A DNA stretch of 48,224 nt, taken from Collinsella sp. AM17-1 (GTDB lineage Bacteria > Actinomycetota > Coriobacteriia > Coriobacteriales > Coriobacteriaceae). How positions within the stretch are numbered: position 1 is the first letter of the stretch; every line of letters begins with the position of its first letter. The notes beneath the pieces are model-generated. The model was given only the letters and a program-made list of their open reading frames with translations, made no database searches and was not told the DNA's origin. A program made the translations under genes and the position numbers. The stretch covers positions 1 through 48,224 of the forward strand of contig NZ_QRJZ01000018.1 of the NCBI RefSeq assembly GCF_003470665.1, in the 5' to 3' direction. This document shows positions 16,727-24,988 of this stretch, piece by piece.

Positions 16727-17454
16727 TGGCGCCCGTATGCGCCGTGGTCGTTGCCGGTGGCAGCGGCCAGCGCTTTGGTAACCCCGGTGGCAAGCAGCTC
16801 GTCAATGTAGCGGGTCGTCCGCTTATGAGCTGGTCCATCCGCGCATTTGACCGTAGCAATAAGGTCGGCCACATCGTCGTGGTTTGCCCTGCCGAGCGTC
16901 GTGCCGAGATGCGCCGCCTGGCCATCAGCCCGTATTCGTATAGCACGCCCATCAGCTTTGCCGATGCCGGCGAGACCCGCCAGGATTCCACCCGCGCCGG
17001 CGTGCACGCGGTGCCGGCGGGCTTTGAATACGTCGCCATCCACGACGGCGCCCGTCCGCTCATCACGACCGAGGCCATCGATCATGCGATCGACGTGCTC
17101 GTGAGCGACCGCGCCCTCGACGGTGTCGTGTGCGGCCAGCCTGCCATCGACACACTCAAGATTGTCGACGGCGACAACATCGTCGAGACGCCGCCGCGCG
17201 AGCTTTACTGGGCCGCGCAGACGCCGCAGATCTTTAGCGTCGACGCCATGAGGCGTGCCCATGCCACGGCGATTGCTGAGGGCTTTATCGGTACGGACGA
17301 TTCGTCGCTGGTCGAGCGCATGGGTGGGCGCGTCCGCTGCGTCCAGAGCCCGCGCGATAACCTTAAGGTGACGGTGCCCGAGGACCTGCGTCCCGTAACC
17401 GCGATTCTGCTCGGTCGCATGGCCGAGGGAGAGGACCTTCCCCATGTTCAGTAA
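16726..17454 (+). CDS. ispD: 2-C-methyl-D-erythritol 4-phosphate cytidylyltransferase
   Basis: IspD joins CTP and methylerythritol phosphate to make CDP-methylerythritol, the substrate for IspE. The 242-residue product has the nucleotide-binding VVAGGSGQRFGNPGGKQ at the N-terminus (about 8-24), the HDGARPL motif (about 105-111) and the late AAQTPQIF. It overlaps disA by one base upstream and ispF by 11 bases downstream, so all are translationally coupled. Confidence 0.95.
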   Translation: MAPVCAVVVAGGSGQRFGNPGGKQLVNVAGRPLMSWSIRAFDRSNKVGHIVVVCPAERRAEMRRLAISPYSYSTPISFADAGETRQDSTRAGVHAVPAGFEYVAIHDGARPLITTEAIDHAIDVLVSDRALDGVVCGQPAIDTLKIVDGDNIVETPPRELYWAAQTPQIFSVDAMRRAHATAIAEGFIGTDDSSLVERMGGRVRCVQSPRDNLKVTVPEDLRPVTAILLGRMAEGEDLPHVQ

Positions 17455-17938
17455 CCTGCGCATTGGACACGGCTACGACGTTCACCGTCTGGTGGAGGGG
17501 CGTCGATGTATCATCGGCGGTGTCGACATTCCCTACGAGCGCGGCCTGCTGGGCCACTCGGATGCCGATGTGCTCGCGCACGCCTTGGCCGACGCCATTC
17601 TGGGCGCCTGCCGCGGGGGAGACATTGGCAAGCTATTCCCCGACACCGATCCCGCCTATGAGGGCGCCGACTCGATGGTGCTGCTCGCTCGCGTGATGGA
17701 CTATGCACGCGAGCTGGGCTTTGAGTTTGTCGATGCCGACTGCACCATTGCCTGCCAGCAGCCCAAGATCACCCCGCATCGCGATGCCATGCGCGCCAAC
17801 CTGGCCCATGCCCTGGGCGTCGACGTCGAAAACGTGGGCGTCGCCGCCACTACGACCGAAAAGCTCGGTTGGGAAGGTCAAGGCGAGGGAATTGGCGCCT
17901 GGGCCGTCTGCCTGTTACAGAAAACCGTTAAGGAGTAA
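17444..17938 (+). CDS. ispF: 2-C-methyl-D-erythritol 2,4-cyclodiphosphate synthase
   Basis: IspF cyclises the IspE product with loss of CMP. The 164-residue protein has the metal ligands in IGHGYDVHRL (Asp and His near residues 11-13), the family signature LGHSDADVLAHALADA and a C-terminal TTTEKLGWEGQGEGIGA. It starts inside the end of ispD and stops three bases before cysS. Fusion of ispD and ispF into one protein exists elsewhere; here they are separate but overlapping. Confidence 0.95.
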   Translation: MFSNLRIGHGYDVHRLVEGRRCIIGGVDIPYERGLLGHSDADVLAHALADAILGACRGGDIGKLFPDTDPAYEGADSMVLLARVMDYARELGFEFVDADCTIACQQPKITPHRDAMRANLAHALGVDVENVGVAATTTEKLGWEGQGEGIGAWAVCLLQKTVKE

Positions 17939-17941
17939 CGA

Positions 17942-19408
17942 ATGCGTATCTACAACAGCGCTACCCATAAAAAGGAAGAGTTCCAGCCCATCGAGTCCGG
18001 CAAGGTCCGCATGTACGTGTGCGGCCCCACGGTCTACGACAACATCCACATCGGCAATGCCCGCACGTTCATCAGCTTTGACGTGATTCGTCGTTGGCTC
18101 ATCGCGAGCGGCTACGAGGTCACGTTCGCCCAGAACCTCACCGATGTCGACGACAAGATCATCAAGCGCGCCAACGAGCAGGGCCGTACGGCTGCCGAGG
18201 TCGCGACGGAGTTCTCCGACAAGTTCATCGGCGTCATGCGTGCCGCCAACGTGCTCGATCCCGATGTGCGCCCCCGCGCCACCAAAGAGATCGGCCCCAT
18301 GATCGCCATGATCAAGACGCTCATCGAGCAGGGCCACGCCTACGCCGCCGATAACGGCGACGTGTACTTTGCCGTGCGCAGCGATTCCAACTATGGTCAG
18401 GTCTCGGGCCGCAACATCGACGACCTTATGGTTGGCGCGCGCATCGAGGAGAACGAGGACAAGAACGACCCGCTCGACTTTGCCCTGTGGAAGGCCGCTA
18501 AGCCCGGCGAGCCCAGCTGGCCGAGCCCCTGGGGCGAGGGCCGTCCCGGTTGGCACACCGAGTGCGCCGCCATGGTGCATCGCTACCTGGGCACCCCGAT
18601 CGACATCCACGGCGGCGGCTCCGACCTTGCCTTCCCGCATCACGAGAACGAGTGCGCCCAGGCCACCTGCGCCTGGCACCAGGGCTTCTCCAACACCTGG
18701 ATGCACACGGGCATGCTGCTGGTAGACGGCGAGAAAATGTCCAAGTCGCTCGGCAACTTCTTTACGCTGGCCGAGGTCCTCGAGCAGCACTCTGCCGCGG
18801 CCCTGCGCCTGCTGATGCTGCAGACGAGCTATCGCTCGCCGCTCGACTTTTCGTGGGAGCGCCTGGAGGGTGCCGAGAACTCGCTCACGCGTATCGCCGG
18901 TACGGTCGAGAACCTGCGCTGGGCCGCGAACCATGCGACGGCCGAGGCCGATGAGGCAGCATCCGAGGCGTTTGCCGCCAAGGCCGCCGAGACCCGTGCC
19001 ACCTTTAAGGAGTGCATGGACGACGACTTTAACACCGCCGGTGCCATGGGTGCCGTCTTTGGCTTTGTGACCGAGTGCAACCAGTACCTGGAGCAGGCGG
19101 GCGACGCTGCCGACAAGGCCGCCGCGCTTGCCGCCGCCGATACGCTGGTCGAGCTGCTCGATACGTTTGGCGTTGAGCTTCCCGAGCCCAAAGTCGAGCT
19201 GCCGCTTGGCCTGCTGGGCGTTGCCGCCGGTTTGGTTGCCTACATTGGTGACGACGTGGATGAGGCCGCTGCCAAGATTCTCGAGGCTCGCGCCGATGCC
19301 CGTGCCGCCAAGAACTGGGATCTGGCAGACGCCATCCGCGACCAGCTCAAGGACTTGGGTCTGACGATTGAAGATACGGCCGCCGGCACTCGTATTAAGA
19401 CTCTCTAA
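17942..19408 (+). CDS. cysS: Cysteinyl-tRNA synthetase
   Basis: CysRS attaches cysteine to tRNA-Cys in the cytoplasm. The 488-residue class I enzyme has the zinc-site Cys27 in YVCGPTVYD, the HIGH-like HIGNA (36-40), the zinc/active-site segment PGWHTECAAM and HGGGSDLAFPHHENE, and KMSKS at about 265. ATG 17942 follows AAGGAG. The run cysS, rlmB, yacP is the same order as in Bacillus, though the mini-ribonuclease III gene that sits between cysS and rlmB there is missing and a structured repeat occupies the gap instead. Confidence 0.95.
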   Translation: MRIYNSATHKKEEFQPIESGKVRMYVCGPTVYDNIHIGNARTFISFDVIRRWLIASGYEVTFAQNLTDVDDKIIKRANEQGRTAAEVATEFSDKFIGVMRAANVLDPDVRPRATKEIGPMIAMIKTLIEQGHAYAADNGDVYFAVRSDSNYGQVSGRNIDDLMVGARIEENEDKNDPLDFALWKAAKPGEPSWPSPWGEGRPGWHTECAAMVHRYLGTPIDIHGGGSDLAFPHHENECAQATCAWHQGFSNTWMHTGMLLVDGEKMSKSLGNFFTLAEVLEQHSAAALRLLMLQTSYRSPLDFSWERLEGAENSLTRIAGTVENLRWAANHATAEADEAASEAFAAKAAETRATFKECMDDDFNTAGAMGAVFGFVTECNQYLEQAGDAADKAAALAAADTLVELLDTFGVELPEPKVELPLGLLGVAAGLVAYIGDDVDEAAAKILEARADARAAKNWDLADAIRDQLKDLGLTIEDTAAGTRIKTL

Positions 19409-19430
19409 TCCCTGCGGGTTTTCCAAGCAC

Positions 19431-19533
19431 CCGACCGCCCGAGCCACGGCACCTTGCCTTTCAATCGTCGGGCATGACCTCAAGGTCTATGCCCTTCTCT
19501 TTCAAGGCAATCTGCCGCACCTCGGGCGGTCGG
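19431..19533 (+). repeat. Structured repeat element, copy 2 (between cysS and rlmB)
   Basis: A perfect 13-bp outer stem (19431-19443, 19521-19533) encloses stem B GGCA-CC-TTGCCTT (19448-19460) paired with AAGGCAA-TC-TGCC (19504-19516), and hairpin C GGGCAT-GACC, loop TCAA, GGTC, bulged T, ATGCCC (19470-19494). This is the same core plan as copies 1 and 3, but without hairpin A and the 3' tail, and with the CC/TC internal loop on swapped strands. Confidence 0.75.
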
Positions 19534-19575
19534 TCTATTTGTTTCGTTTGATAGTTGTATTTAGGAGGTCGCTTT

Positions 19576-20496
19576 ATGGCCGACAATCGCAAGTGTGCGC
19601 CTCGTGGTGGCAAACAGGCTGCTTCTGGCTCGCGCCCGATTCGCCGCAATGACCGCGCTGCCGCTTCCAAGGACCAGCGCGAGCGCTCCCAAGCCCAGGC
19701 TGCGCGTTCGCAGCGAGATCGCAACCGCGACAACATTCAGGTCCCCAAGGGCGAGTTTATCGAAGGTCGTCGTGCTGCCGCCGAGGCGCTGCGCACTGGT
19801 TTTCCCATCAAGTGCGCGCTCATCGCCGAGGGCGGGGAGCGCGATGCCGCCTTGTCGCGCCTGGTCGATGACCTCAACGCCGCGGGTGCCCGCATTAAGT
19901 ATGTGCCGCGCGCGCAGCTCGATGCGCTGTCGAGCCATGGCGCTCACCAGGGCATTGCGCTCGAGGTGGGTAATTTCCCCTATGCTGATGTCGCCGATAT
20001 CCTCGATCGCGCGGGTGACGGACCGGCGCTCGTCGTCGTGCTCGACCATGTGACCGACGATGGCAACTTTGGTGCGATCGTGCGCTCCGCCGAGGTCGTG
20101 GGCGCGGCGGGCGTCATCATTGCAAACAAGCGCGCCGCCGGTGTGACCGTGGGCAGCTACAAAACCTCTGCTGGTGCCGTCATGCACCTGCCCATCGCGC
20201 AGGTTCCCAATATCGCCCGAGCGCTTGACGACCTCAAGGCCGCCGGCTTTTGGGTGAGCGGTGCTTCCGAGCACGCCAAGGGCAGCTGCTGGGATGCTCC
20301 CTTTGAGGGCCGCGTTGCGCTCGTCATGGGCTCCGAGGGCGACGGCATCTCGCGCCTGGTGCTCGAGAAATGCGACTTTTTGACCAAGCTTCCCCAGCGC
20401 GGCATGACCGAGAGTCTCAATGTGGCCCAGGCGACCACCGCGCTGTGCTTTGAGTGGCTGCGCCGCAATGCCGGCGAGCTCATGGGGGAGGAGTAG
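19576..20496 (+). CDS. rlmB: 23S rRNA (guanosine-2'-O-)-methyltransferase RlmB-type (TrmH/SpoU family)
   Basis: The 306-residue protein is a SPOUT methyltransferase that 2'-O-methylates a guanosine in 23S rRNA, using S-adenosylmethionine. A basic, low-complexity N-terminus (1-60) precedes the substrate-binding domain (FIEGRRAAAEAL) and the knotted catalytic domain: NFGAIVRSAEVVGAAG (motif 1), VMGSEGDGIS (motif 2) and ESLNVAQATTALCFEW (motif 3). ATG 19576 has AGGAGG seven bases upstream; the TTG at 19555 lacks this. It ends three bases before the NYN gene. Confidence 0.9.
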   Translation: MADNRKCAPRGGKQAASGSRPIRRNDRAAASKDQRERSQAQAARSQRDRNRDNIQVPKGEFIEGRRAAAEALRTGFPIKCALIAEGGERDAALSRLVDDLNAAGARIKYVPRAQLDALSSHGAHQGIALEVGNFPYADVADILDRAGDGPALVVVLDHVTDDGNFGAIVRSAEVVGAAGVIIANKRAAGVTVGSYKTSAGAVMHLPIAQVPNIARALDDLKAAGFWVSGASEHAKGSCWDAPFEGRVALVMGSEGDGISRLVLEKCDFLTKLPQRGMTESLNVAQATTALCFEWLRRNAGELMGEE

Positions 20497-20499
20497 CGC

Positions 20500-21177
20500 A
20501 TGTCCAAGAAGAACCGCGCCAAGTCCAAGGCCAAGCGCTTTGGCGAGGGCTCGGCCAAGCCAATTGTTTCGGCCGCGACCTATGGCGTGGGCGGCAATGC
20601 GTTTGCGCAGGCTATCGCCGACCCGGTCTCGACGGTGCACTCCAATAAGCCCGAGCTGCTGGTGGTCGACGGCTACAACGTGATTCACTGCACGCCGCGC
20701 TACGAAAAGCTCGTCTACGACCATTCCGACGATCCATATTCCAGCGACGTCCACGATATGGCTCGTACTGCGCTTATCAACGATGTCGCGGCGTTTGCCC
20801 AGGGCCGTTACGAGGCCGTGATCGTGTTCGACGGCGCGGGCAACATCTCCAACGAGCGCCCCAACCTACCGGCCCGCGGCGTGCGCATCGAGTTCTCGCC
20901 GACGGGCGTCTCTGCCGATACCGTGGTGCAGAAGCTCTGCATCGAGGCGCGTGAGGAAGGCCGCGCGTGCTCCGTGGTATCGAGTGACGGCACAATACAG
21001 GCCGTCGTCATGGGCAAGGGCGTCACGCGCATCTCGAGCCGTATGCTGGTGGACGAGATCAAACAGATCGACAACGACGTTCACGAGGCAGAGGAAGCTC
21101 CGCAGATCAAGATGACTCTGGGCAGCCGCCTGAGTCCCGATGCCCTGGCCAAGCTCAAGGCCCTGCGCGGACGGTAG
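20500..21177 (+). CDS. YacP-type NYN domain ribonuclease
   Basis: The 225-residue protein has a basic N-terminal tail and a NYN/PIN-like nuclease domain: LLVVDGYNVIH (metal Asp and the family NYN signature, about residue 52), VIVFDGAG (about 108), VSADTVVQKL and VVSSDGTIQ. Its Bacillus relative YacP (Rae1) cleaves mRNA on the ribosome. The position next to rlmB is conserved between phyla, which supports the family call. The last residues are Lys/Arg rich. Confidence 0.85.
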   Translation: MSKKNRAKSKAKRFGEGSAKPIVSAATYGVGGNAFAQAIADPVSTVHSNKPELLVVDGYNVIHCTPRYEKLVYDHSDDPYSSDVHDMARTALINDVAAFAQGRYEAVIVFDGAGNISNERPNLPARGVRIEFSPTGVSADTVVQKLCIEAREEGRACSVVSSDGTIQAVVMGKGVTRISSRMLVDEIKQIDNDVHEAEEAPQIKMTLGSRLSPDALAKLKALRGR

Positions 21178-21400
21178 GGGATTATCCATAGAGACCCGTT
21201 TTCCAATTGGCCGGCCCGTTGATTTGTAATCAATGGACTGTGGGTTGCCGTCGCCAAAACGAATAGTTTTTGGTTCTGGCGAACAGATAAAACTATTCGT
21301 TCTGACGAATAGTTTTGAGATGTGGTAGGTCGAAGGGTCTGTTGCGCCCCGTCCGTAATTCCTTTATCCTAAACAGGCTTCGCGCGAAAGCGCCAAGTGT
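21178..21400 (+). other. Gap between yacP and tRNA-Thr with AACTATTCGT palindromes
   Basis: No gene. The motif ACGAATAGTTTT occurs twice directly (21259-21270 and 21305-21316) and once inverted (21289-21300). The last two form a perfect 12-bp hairpin with loop TCTG followed by G, which could terminate yacP. At 21219-21232 the sequence TGATTTGTAATCA is identical to the anticodon arm of the tRNA-Thr that follows. Confidence 0.6.
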
Positions 21401-21475
21401 GCCAGTGTGGCGCAACGGTAGCGCAACTGATTTGTAATCAGTGGGTTGCGGGTTCGATTCCTGTCACTGGCTCCA
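21401..21475 (+). tRNA. tRNA-Thr (anticodon TGT)
   Basis: Acceptor GCCAGTG pairs with CACTGGC. The anticodon loop TTTGTAA gives TGT (reads ACA). The T arm is GGGTTCGATTCC and CCA is encoded at 21473-21475. Confidence 0.96.
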
Positions 21476-21484
21476 TGAGAGTTT

Positions 21485-21520
21485 CGGGCTCTGTCTCTAT
21501 ATGGGACAGAGCCCGTTTCT
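21485..21520 (+). terminator. Terminator after tRNA-Thr
   Basis: GGGCTCTGTC and GACAGAGCCC (21486-21495, 21505-21514) form a strong stem followed by GTTTCT. Confidence 0.82.
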
Positions 21521-21585
21521 ATTTAGGTGGTGCGCCATCGGGTTAGCGCCCATCCCGTTTTTGGTTTGTCTCGTCCTCCAGTTTG

Positions 21586-21720
21586 TCTAAATCTGTAACA
21601 CCAAGACCGATATTCGGCATCTAACTGTTACAGATTGAGATGAAACTTAGGGTGTTTTAGGAATATCTTGATCTGTAACATCTAGAAGCGGAATAGGCCT
21701 CTTGCTGTTACAGATCGAGA
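21586..21720. repeat. Alternating inverted-repeat array, locus A (40-bp period)
   Basis: Four 15-bp units lie at 21586-21600, 21626-21640, 21666-21680 and 21706-21720. Units 1 and 3 read TCTAAATCTGTAACA and TCTTGATCTGTAACA; units 2 and 4 are the inverse, TGTTACAGATTGAGA and TGTTACAGATCGAGA. Every spacer is exactly 25 bp and the spacers differ. The array can fold into two hairpins with 25-base loops. The identical architecture recurs at 32267-32401. Confidence 0.9.
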
Positions 21721-21726
21721 CAAGGG

Positions 21727-21813
21727 CGAGCGCGGATCTGGATGTCCTGCTCGAGCGTGGATTTCTGGATACGCGAGCGAAGAAAATCTCCCGACCGGAG
21801 AACGAGCGTGGAT
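21727..21813 (+). repeat. CGAGCGTGGAT repeats, locus A
   Basis: CGAGCGCGGAT at 21727 and CGAGCGTGGAT at 21752 and 21803 are direct repeats. Related copies in the opposite orientation occur at 25909-25946. The remainder of 21476-22008 holds only a terminator; a short reading frame at 21849-22037 has no coding character. Confidence 0.5.
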
Positions 21814-21867
21814 AATTAACTTGGATAGGGAGCTAAGGTAAACACCGATTGTCTATCGACGGCTTTA

Positions 21868-21906
21868 GAAACAACGACCCCGATTTCATTGTGGAATCGG
21901 GGCCGT
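21868..21906 (-). terminator. Terminator of the beta-glucoside PTS operon
   Basis: CCCCGATTTC (21878-21887) pairs with GAATCGGGG (21894-21902); on the minus strand it is followed by a T-rich stretch. Confidence 0.65.
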
Positions 21907-22008
21907 TTGTGCCTCAGGAATCCGAATGGATTAATCGAGCTCCTAAGGAACTTCTTGGGTTCTTGCTAATGGTCTGCCGAGGATGTCCCCAATGCAAACA
22001 GCGGGCAT

Positions 22009-23409
22009 CTACTCAATATAGCTGGGGTTCTTCTTGATGATCACGCGTGCAGCGATGAAGGAGACGACGATGGCGATGATGGCGACAACGCATGCCAGCA
22101 CGAAGTTACCCATGGACCCATCGGGAGCGATAAAGATGAGTGCCGAAAGAAGGCCGGGGCATGCTCCCGCAACATACTCTTTCAGAACAAAGATGCCTGC
22201 AGGGAGTCCAGCGCAGAGCGCGCCGATTGCCGTGCCGACAAGCAGGCGGGGACGCTCGATGAGGCAACCGTAGAACGCGGGCTCGGTTACGCCACAGAGT
22301 GCGGTGACGGCAACCGTGGTGACCATACCCCTCTTCTCTTTGTTTCCCTTCATGGCAGTTGCCAGGGCGAGGCTCGTGCCGCCAATGCAGAGGTTCGAGA
22401 TGAATCCAAAGATAATGGGTGCCCAACCGAGCTGCGCCAGGCTCGTAACTTCGATTGCGATGTAAGCCTTATCGAGACCGAGCATGACGAAATAGGGGTT
22501 AAGGGCTGCCAGGATCGGAGTAGCGATAAATGCCACGTTGTCCATAAGCCACGTGACGGCATCGCTCAGCGCGTAGCCCATCATGCTGCCGGCGGGGCCA
22601 AGGATAATAAGCTCGACGGGCACGACGATGATCATGGTGAGCAGCGGCTTCAAGAACAGTTTGGTAACGTCGGGAATAATCTTCTGAAGGCCGCGGTCGA
22701 CAAAGTACATGAATACAACGCCCAGTACGATGGGCACTACCGTACTCGAATAGTCGTTCGTCGGGATGGGAATACCAAGAAAGTCGAGACCCTCGGCACC
22801 GCTAATGGACGAGCTGATCATGATCGCGCCCAGCAATGCGCCCATGATGGGCTGCAACTTCATGACGGCCGCGAGCTGATAACCAAGATAAACGGGTAAG
22901 AAGCTAAACGAAGCGCTAAAGATCGCCAACAGGACCTGGGCGGTTCCGCTATCGGTGCTCAATCCGCAATAATTGACCAGGAGATTCTTGATCGAAAGAA
23001 TGAGTCCGCCAACGATGAGCGCCGGGACGATGGGCATGAATACCTGTGCAGAGACGTTCCCGAATTTCTCAATCAAGCCCATGGCGGTGTTACCGCTTTT
23101 AATGCCTTCTGCAAGGTCTTTGGCGGTTTGGGCATCGTCGGCAACCGTGCCACCGCCGACTTCGATTCCCGCGAAGTCGAGGAAGTCGTTGTAAGCCTCG
23201 GTGACGTTGGGGCCGATGATCACCTGAAGCTGGCCACCGCTGACTACTGCCCCGAGCGCCTGATCGGCCGATTTGGCGAGCTGGAGATCGATGATCGAGG
23301 TGTCTCGTGCGTCGATGCGAAGGCGCGTCGCACAATGAGTTACCGATGTAATGTTCTCTTTGCCGCCAACAGCCTTTAGGACTGTTTCGGACATTGCCTG
23401 ATATTTCAT
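22009..23409 (-). CDS. PTS beta-glucoside transporter EIIBC, lacking EIIA
   Basis: This 466-residue membrane permease imports and phosphorylates a beta-glucoside. The EIIB domain (1-85) carries the phosphorylated Cys26 in VTHCATRLRI, and the EIIC domain (about 105-460) has the substrate-region PAFYG in CGVTEPAFYG and about ten membrane segments. Family members of about 620 residues end with an EIIA domain; this one stops after EIIC, so phosphate must come from another EIIA. A free-standing EIIA-Glc-type protein at 43989-44552 is the obvious candidate. AGGAGAAAGAG precedes the ATG. It lies nine bases after the glucosidase gene, in one operon. Confidence 0.92.
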   Translation of the reverse strand: MKYQAMSETVLKAVGGKENITSVTHCATRLRIDARDTSIIDLQLAKSADQALGAVVSGGQLQVIIGPNVTEAYNDFLDFAGIEVGGGTVADDAQTAKDLAEGIKSGNTAMGLIEKFGNVSAQVFMPIVPALIVGGLILSIKNLLVNYCGLSTDSGTAQVLLAIFSASFSFLPVYLGYQLAAVMKLQPIMGALLGAIMISSSISGAEGLDFLGIPIPTNDYSSTVVPIVLGVVFMYFVDRGLQKIIPDVTKLFLKPLLTMIIVVPVELIILGPAGSMMGYALSDAVTWLMDNVAFIATPILAALNPYFVMLGLDKAYIAIEVTSLAQLGWAPIIFGFISNLCIGGTSLALATAMKGNKEKRGMVTTVAVTALCGVTEPAFYGCLIERPRLLVGTAIGALCAGLPAGIFVLKEYVAGACPGLLSALIFIAPDGSMGNFVLACVVAIIAIVVSFIAARVIIKKNPSYIE

Positions 23410-23418
23410 CTCTTTCTC

Positions 23419-24837
23419 CTAACCTTCCTGCTCCTGATACTTCGAGATAAGGTCTCGGTACCAATACCAGCTCTTTTTGGGGGTGCGCTCCAGATTGTTC
23501 TCGAAGTCGATATGGACAAGTCCGTATCGTTTTTCGTAGCCGTTGATCCAGCTATACAGATCCATCGTCGACCAGAGGTAGTAGCCCTCAACGCGCGCGC
23601 CGTCGCGCTTAGCCCTCATCATGTGCTCGATGAACTGGCCCAGAAGCTCGATGCGGTCATCATCGTGGATCATTCCGTCTGCGTCTGGTTGCTCATAGGC
23701 GCCATGTCCGTTTTCCGTAATAAAGATGCGGGGCGCGTCATAGCGCTCGTGGACATCCATGATGGTTGAATACATGCAACCTGGGAGTATTTCGCGGCCC
23801 CATTTATTGCGGGGAACATTGCTGTCGCGGGCGCTTTCAAACAAGGGCGCAATGCATTTTCCTTCGACCTTTTTGCTCGAACCGCCCTTATTGTTCGCCG
23901 AAACGGCAAGCTCTCCACCGTGCCAGTCGGTTACATACTCTCGGCAATACACGTTGAGTCCAATAAAATCGACTTTACCGTCTCTGAATTCTTCTACGTC
24001 ATTTGGGGATCGATAGAGCGAGACGCCAAGTTTTTCAAGGATTTCGTCCATTTCTGGCGGCAGTTGACCCTGAAGCGCTGGTGCCAGAATCATGCGATTG
24101 GCGAAAAAGTCTGCGTATCGAAATACGTCATCAGGGTGCTCGGTTGCCGGGTCGAGTTCGACAACGCCGCCATCGTGGACGGCGCCGATGATGCCGTCGT
24201 AGCCCATTTGACGATATGTTCGGACTGCGAGTGCGCTCGCGCGCATCAGGTTGTACTGAAACTGCATGTACGACTGAACGTCGAGCGATCGATTGGGGGG
24301 ATAGTTGCCCAACATGTTTACGCAGTAGCTGTAGAAATGCGGCTCGTTAACGGTAGCCCAGATTTTGACGCGGTCTCCAAAGCGCTCAAAGCAAATCTTG
24401 GCGTATTTGCAGAACCACTCTGCCATGTCGTTGTTCAGCCATCCGCCTTTGCAAGCAAGCGTGAATGGTAGATCGTAATGGAACAGCGTAACGTTGGGCT
24501 CTATGCCATTTTCGAGGCAACAATCAATGACCCGATTATAAAAATCGATACCCTCTTCATTCACTTCGCCGATACCCGTGGGGATGATTCGACTCCATGA
24601 AAGAGAGAAGCGATAAGTGTTTTGTCCGCCTTCTTTCATCATGCGGATATCTTCTTCATAGCGATGGTAGAAGTCGCAAGATACATCACCGTCAACATGG
24701 TTGATGTTCTTATTGCTTGTGTGGCTAAAGAAATCCCACTCGCCAAGGCCTTTGCCGTCTTCGTTCCAGGCACCCTCGCACTGATAAGACGCCGTGGCGG
24801 AACCCCAGAGAAACGGCATGTTGTTCACGTTGTCCAT
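23419..24837 (-). CDS. 6-phospho-beta-glucosidase (GH1)
   Basis: The 472-residue glycoside hydrolase family 1 enzyme should split the phosphorylated beta-glucoside delivered by the downstream PTS into glucose 6-phosphate and aglycone or glucose. The acid/base Glu165 sits in ATVNEPH and the nucleophile Glu375 in FITENGHG; the GH1 start FLWGSATASYQCEG (about 9-22) is clear. The C-terminal YEKRYGLVHIDF is the family signature. ATG 24837 has AGGGG close upstream; an ATG at 24855 lacks a site. The exact sugar (cellobiose, arbutin, salicin) cannot be read from the sequence. Confidence 0.92.
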   Translation of the reverse strand: MDNVNNMPFLWGSATASYQCEGAWNEDGKGLGEWDFFSHTSNKNINHVDGDVSCDFYHRYEEDIRMMKEGGQNTYRFSLSWSRIIPTGIGEVNEEGIDFYNRVIDCCLENGIEPNVTLFHYDLPFTLACKGGWLNNDMAEWFCKYAKICFERFGDRVKIWATVNEPHFYSYCVNMLGNYPPNRSLDVQSYMQFQYNLMRASALAVRTYRQMGYDGIIGAVHDGGVVELDPATEHPDDVFRYADFFANRMILAPALQGQLPPEMDEILEKLGVSLYRSPNDVEEFRDGKVDFIGLNVYCREYVTDWHGGELAVSANNKGGSSKKVEGKCIAPLFESARDSNVPRNKWGREILPGCMYSTIMDVHERYDAPRIFITENGHGAYEQPDADGMIHDDDRIELLGQFIEHMMRAKRDGARVEGYYLWSTMDLYSWINGYEKRYGLVHIDFENNLERTPKKSWYWYRDLISKYQEQEG

Positions 24838-24894
24838 GAATCCCCTTTCCATCATTCAACACGGTGGATACGTGTGGCGGAATTACGATTAAGA

Positions 24895-24916
24895 TGACGT
24901 CAACTGATTTGAATCA
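24895..24916. promoter_or_regulatory. Palindromes in the divergent bgl/rpiR-type promoter region
   Basis: TGACGTCA (24895-24902) and TGATTTGAATCA (24905-24916) are perfect palindromes between the glucosidase gene and the divergent regulator; a related TTTGATTCAA lies at about 24938. They are candidate operators for the RpiR-type regulator. Confidence 0.5.
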
Positions 24917-24988
24917 TAGGAGAACGACCAAAGCTGTTTGATTCAATAAATGAACCATGATTTCGAGGAGAGCGGAAAGAGGGATCAC

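Noticed and set aside
21586..21720. CRISPR array
   Set aside because: Repeats are only 15 bp and alternate in orientation; there are no direct repeats of normal length and no cas genes nearby.
21849..22037. Small plus-strand protein
   Set aside because: No ribosome site, no family likeness, and it runs through the terminator of the PTS operon.
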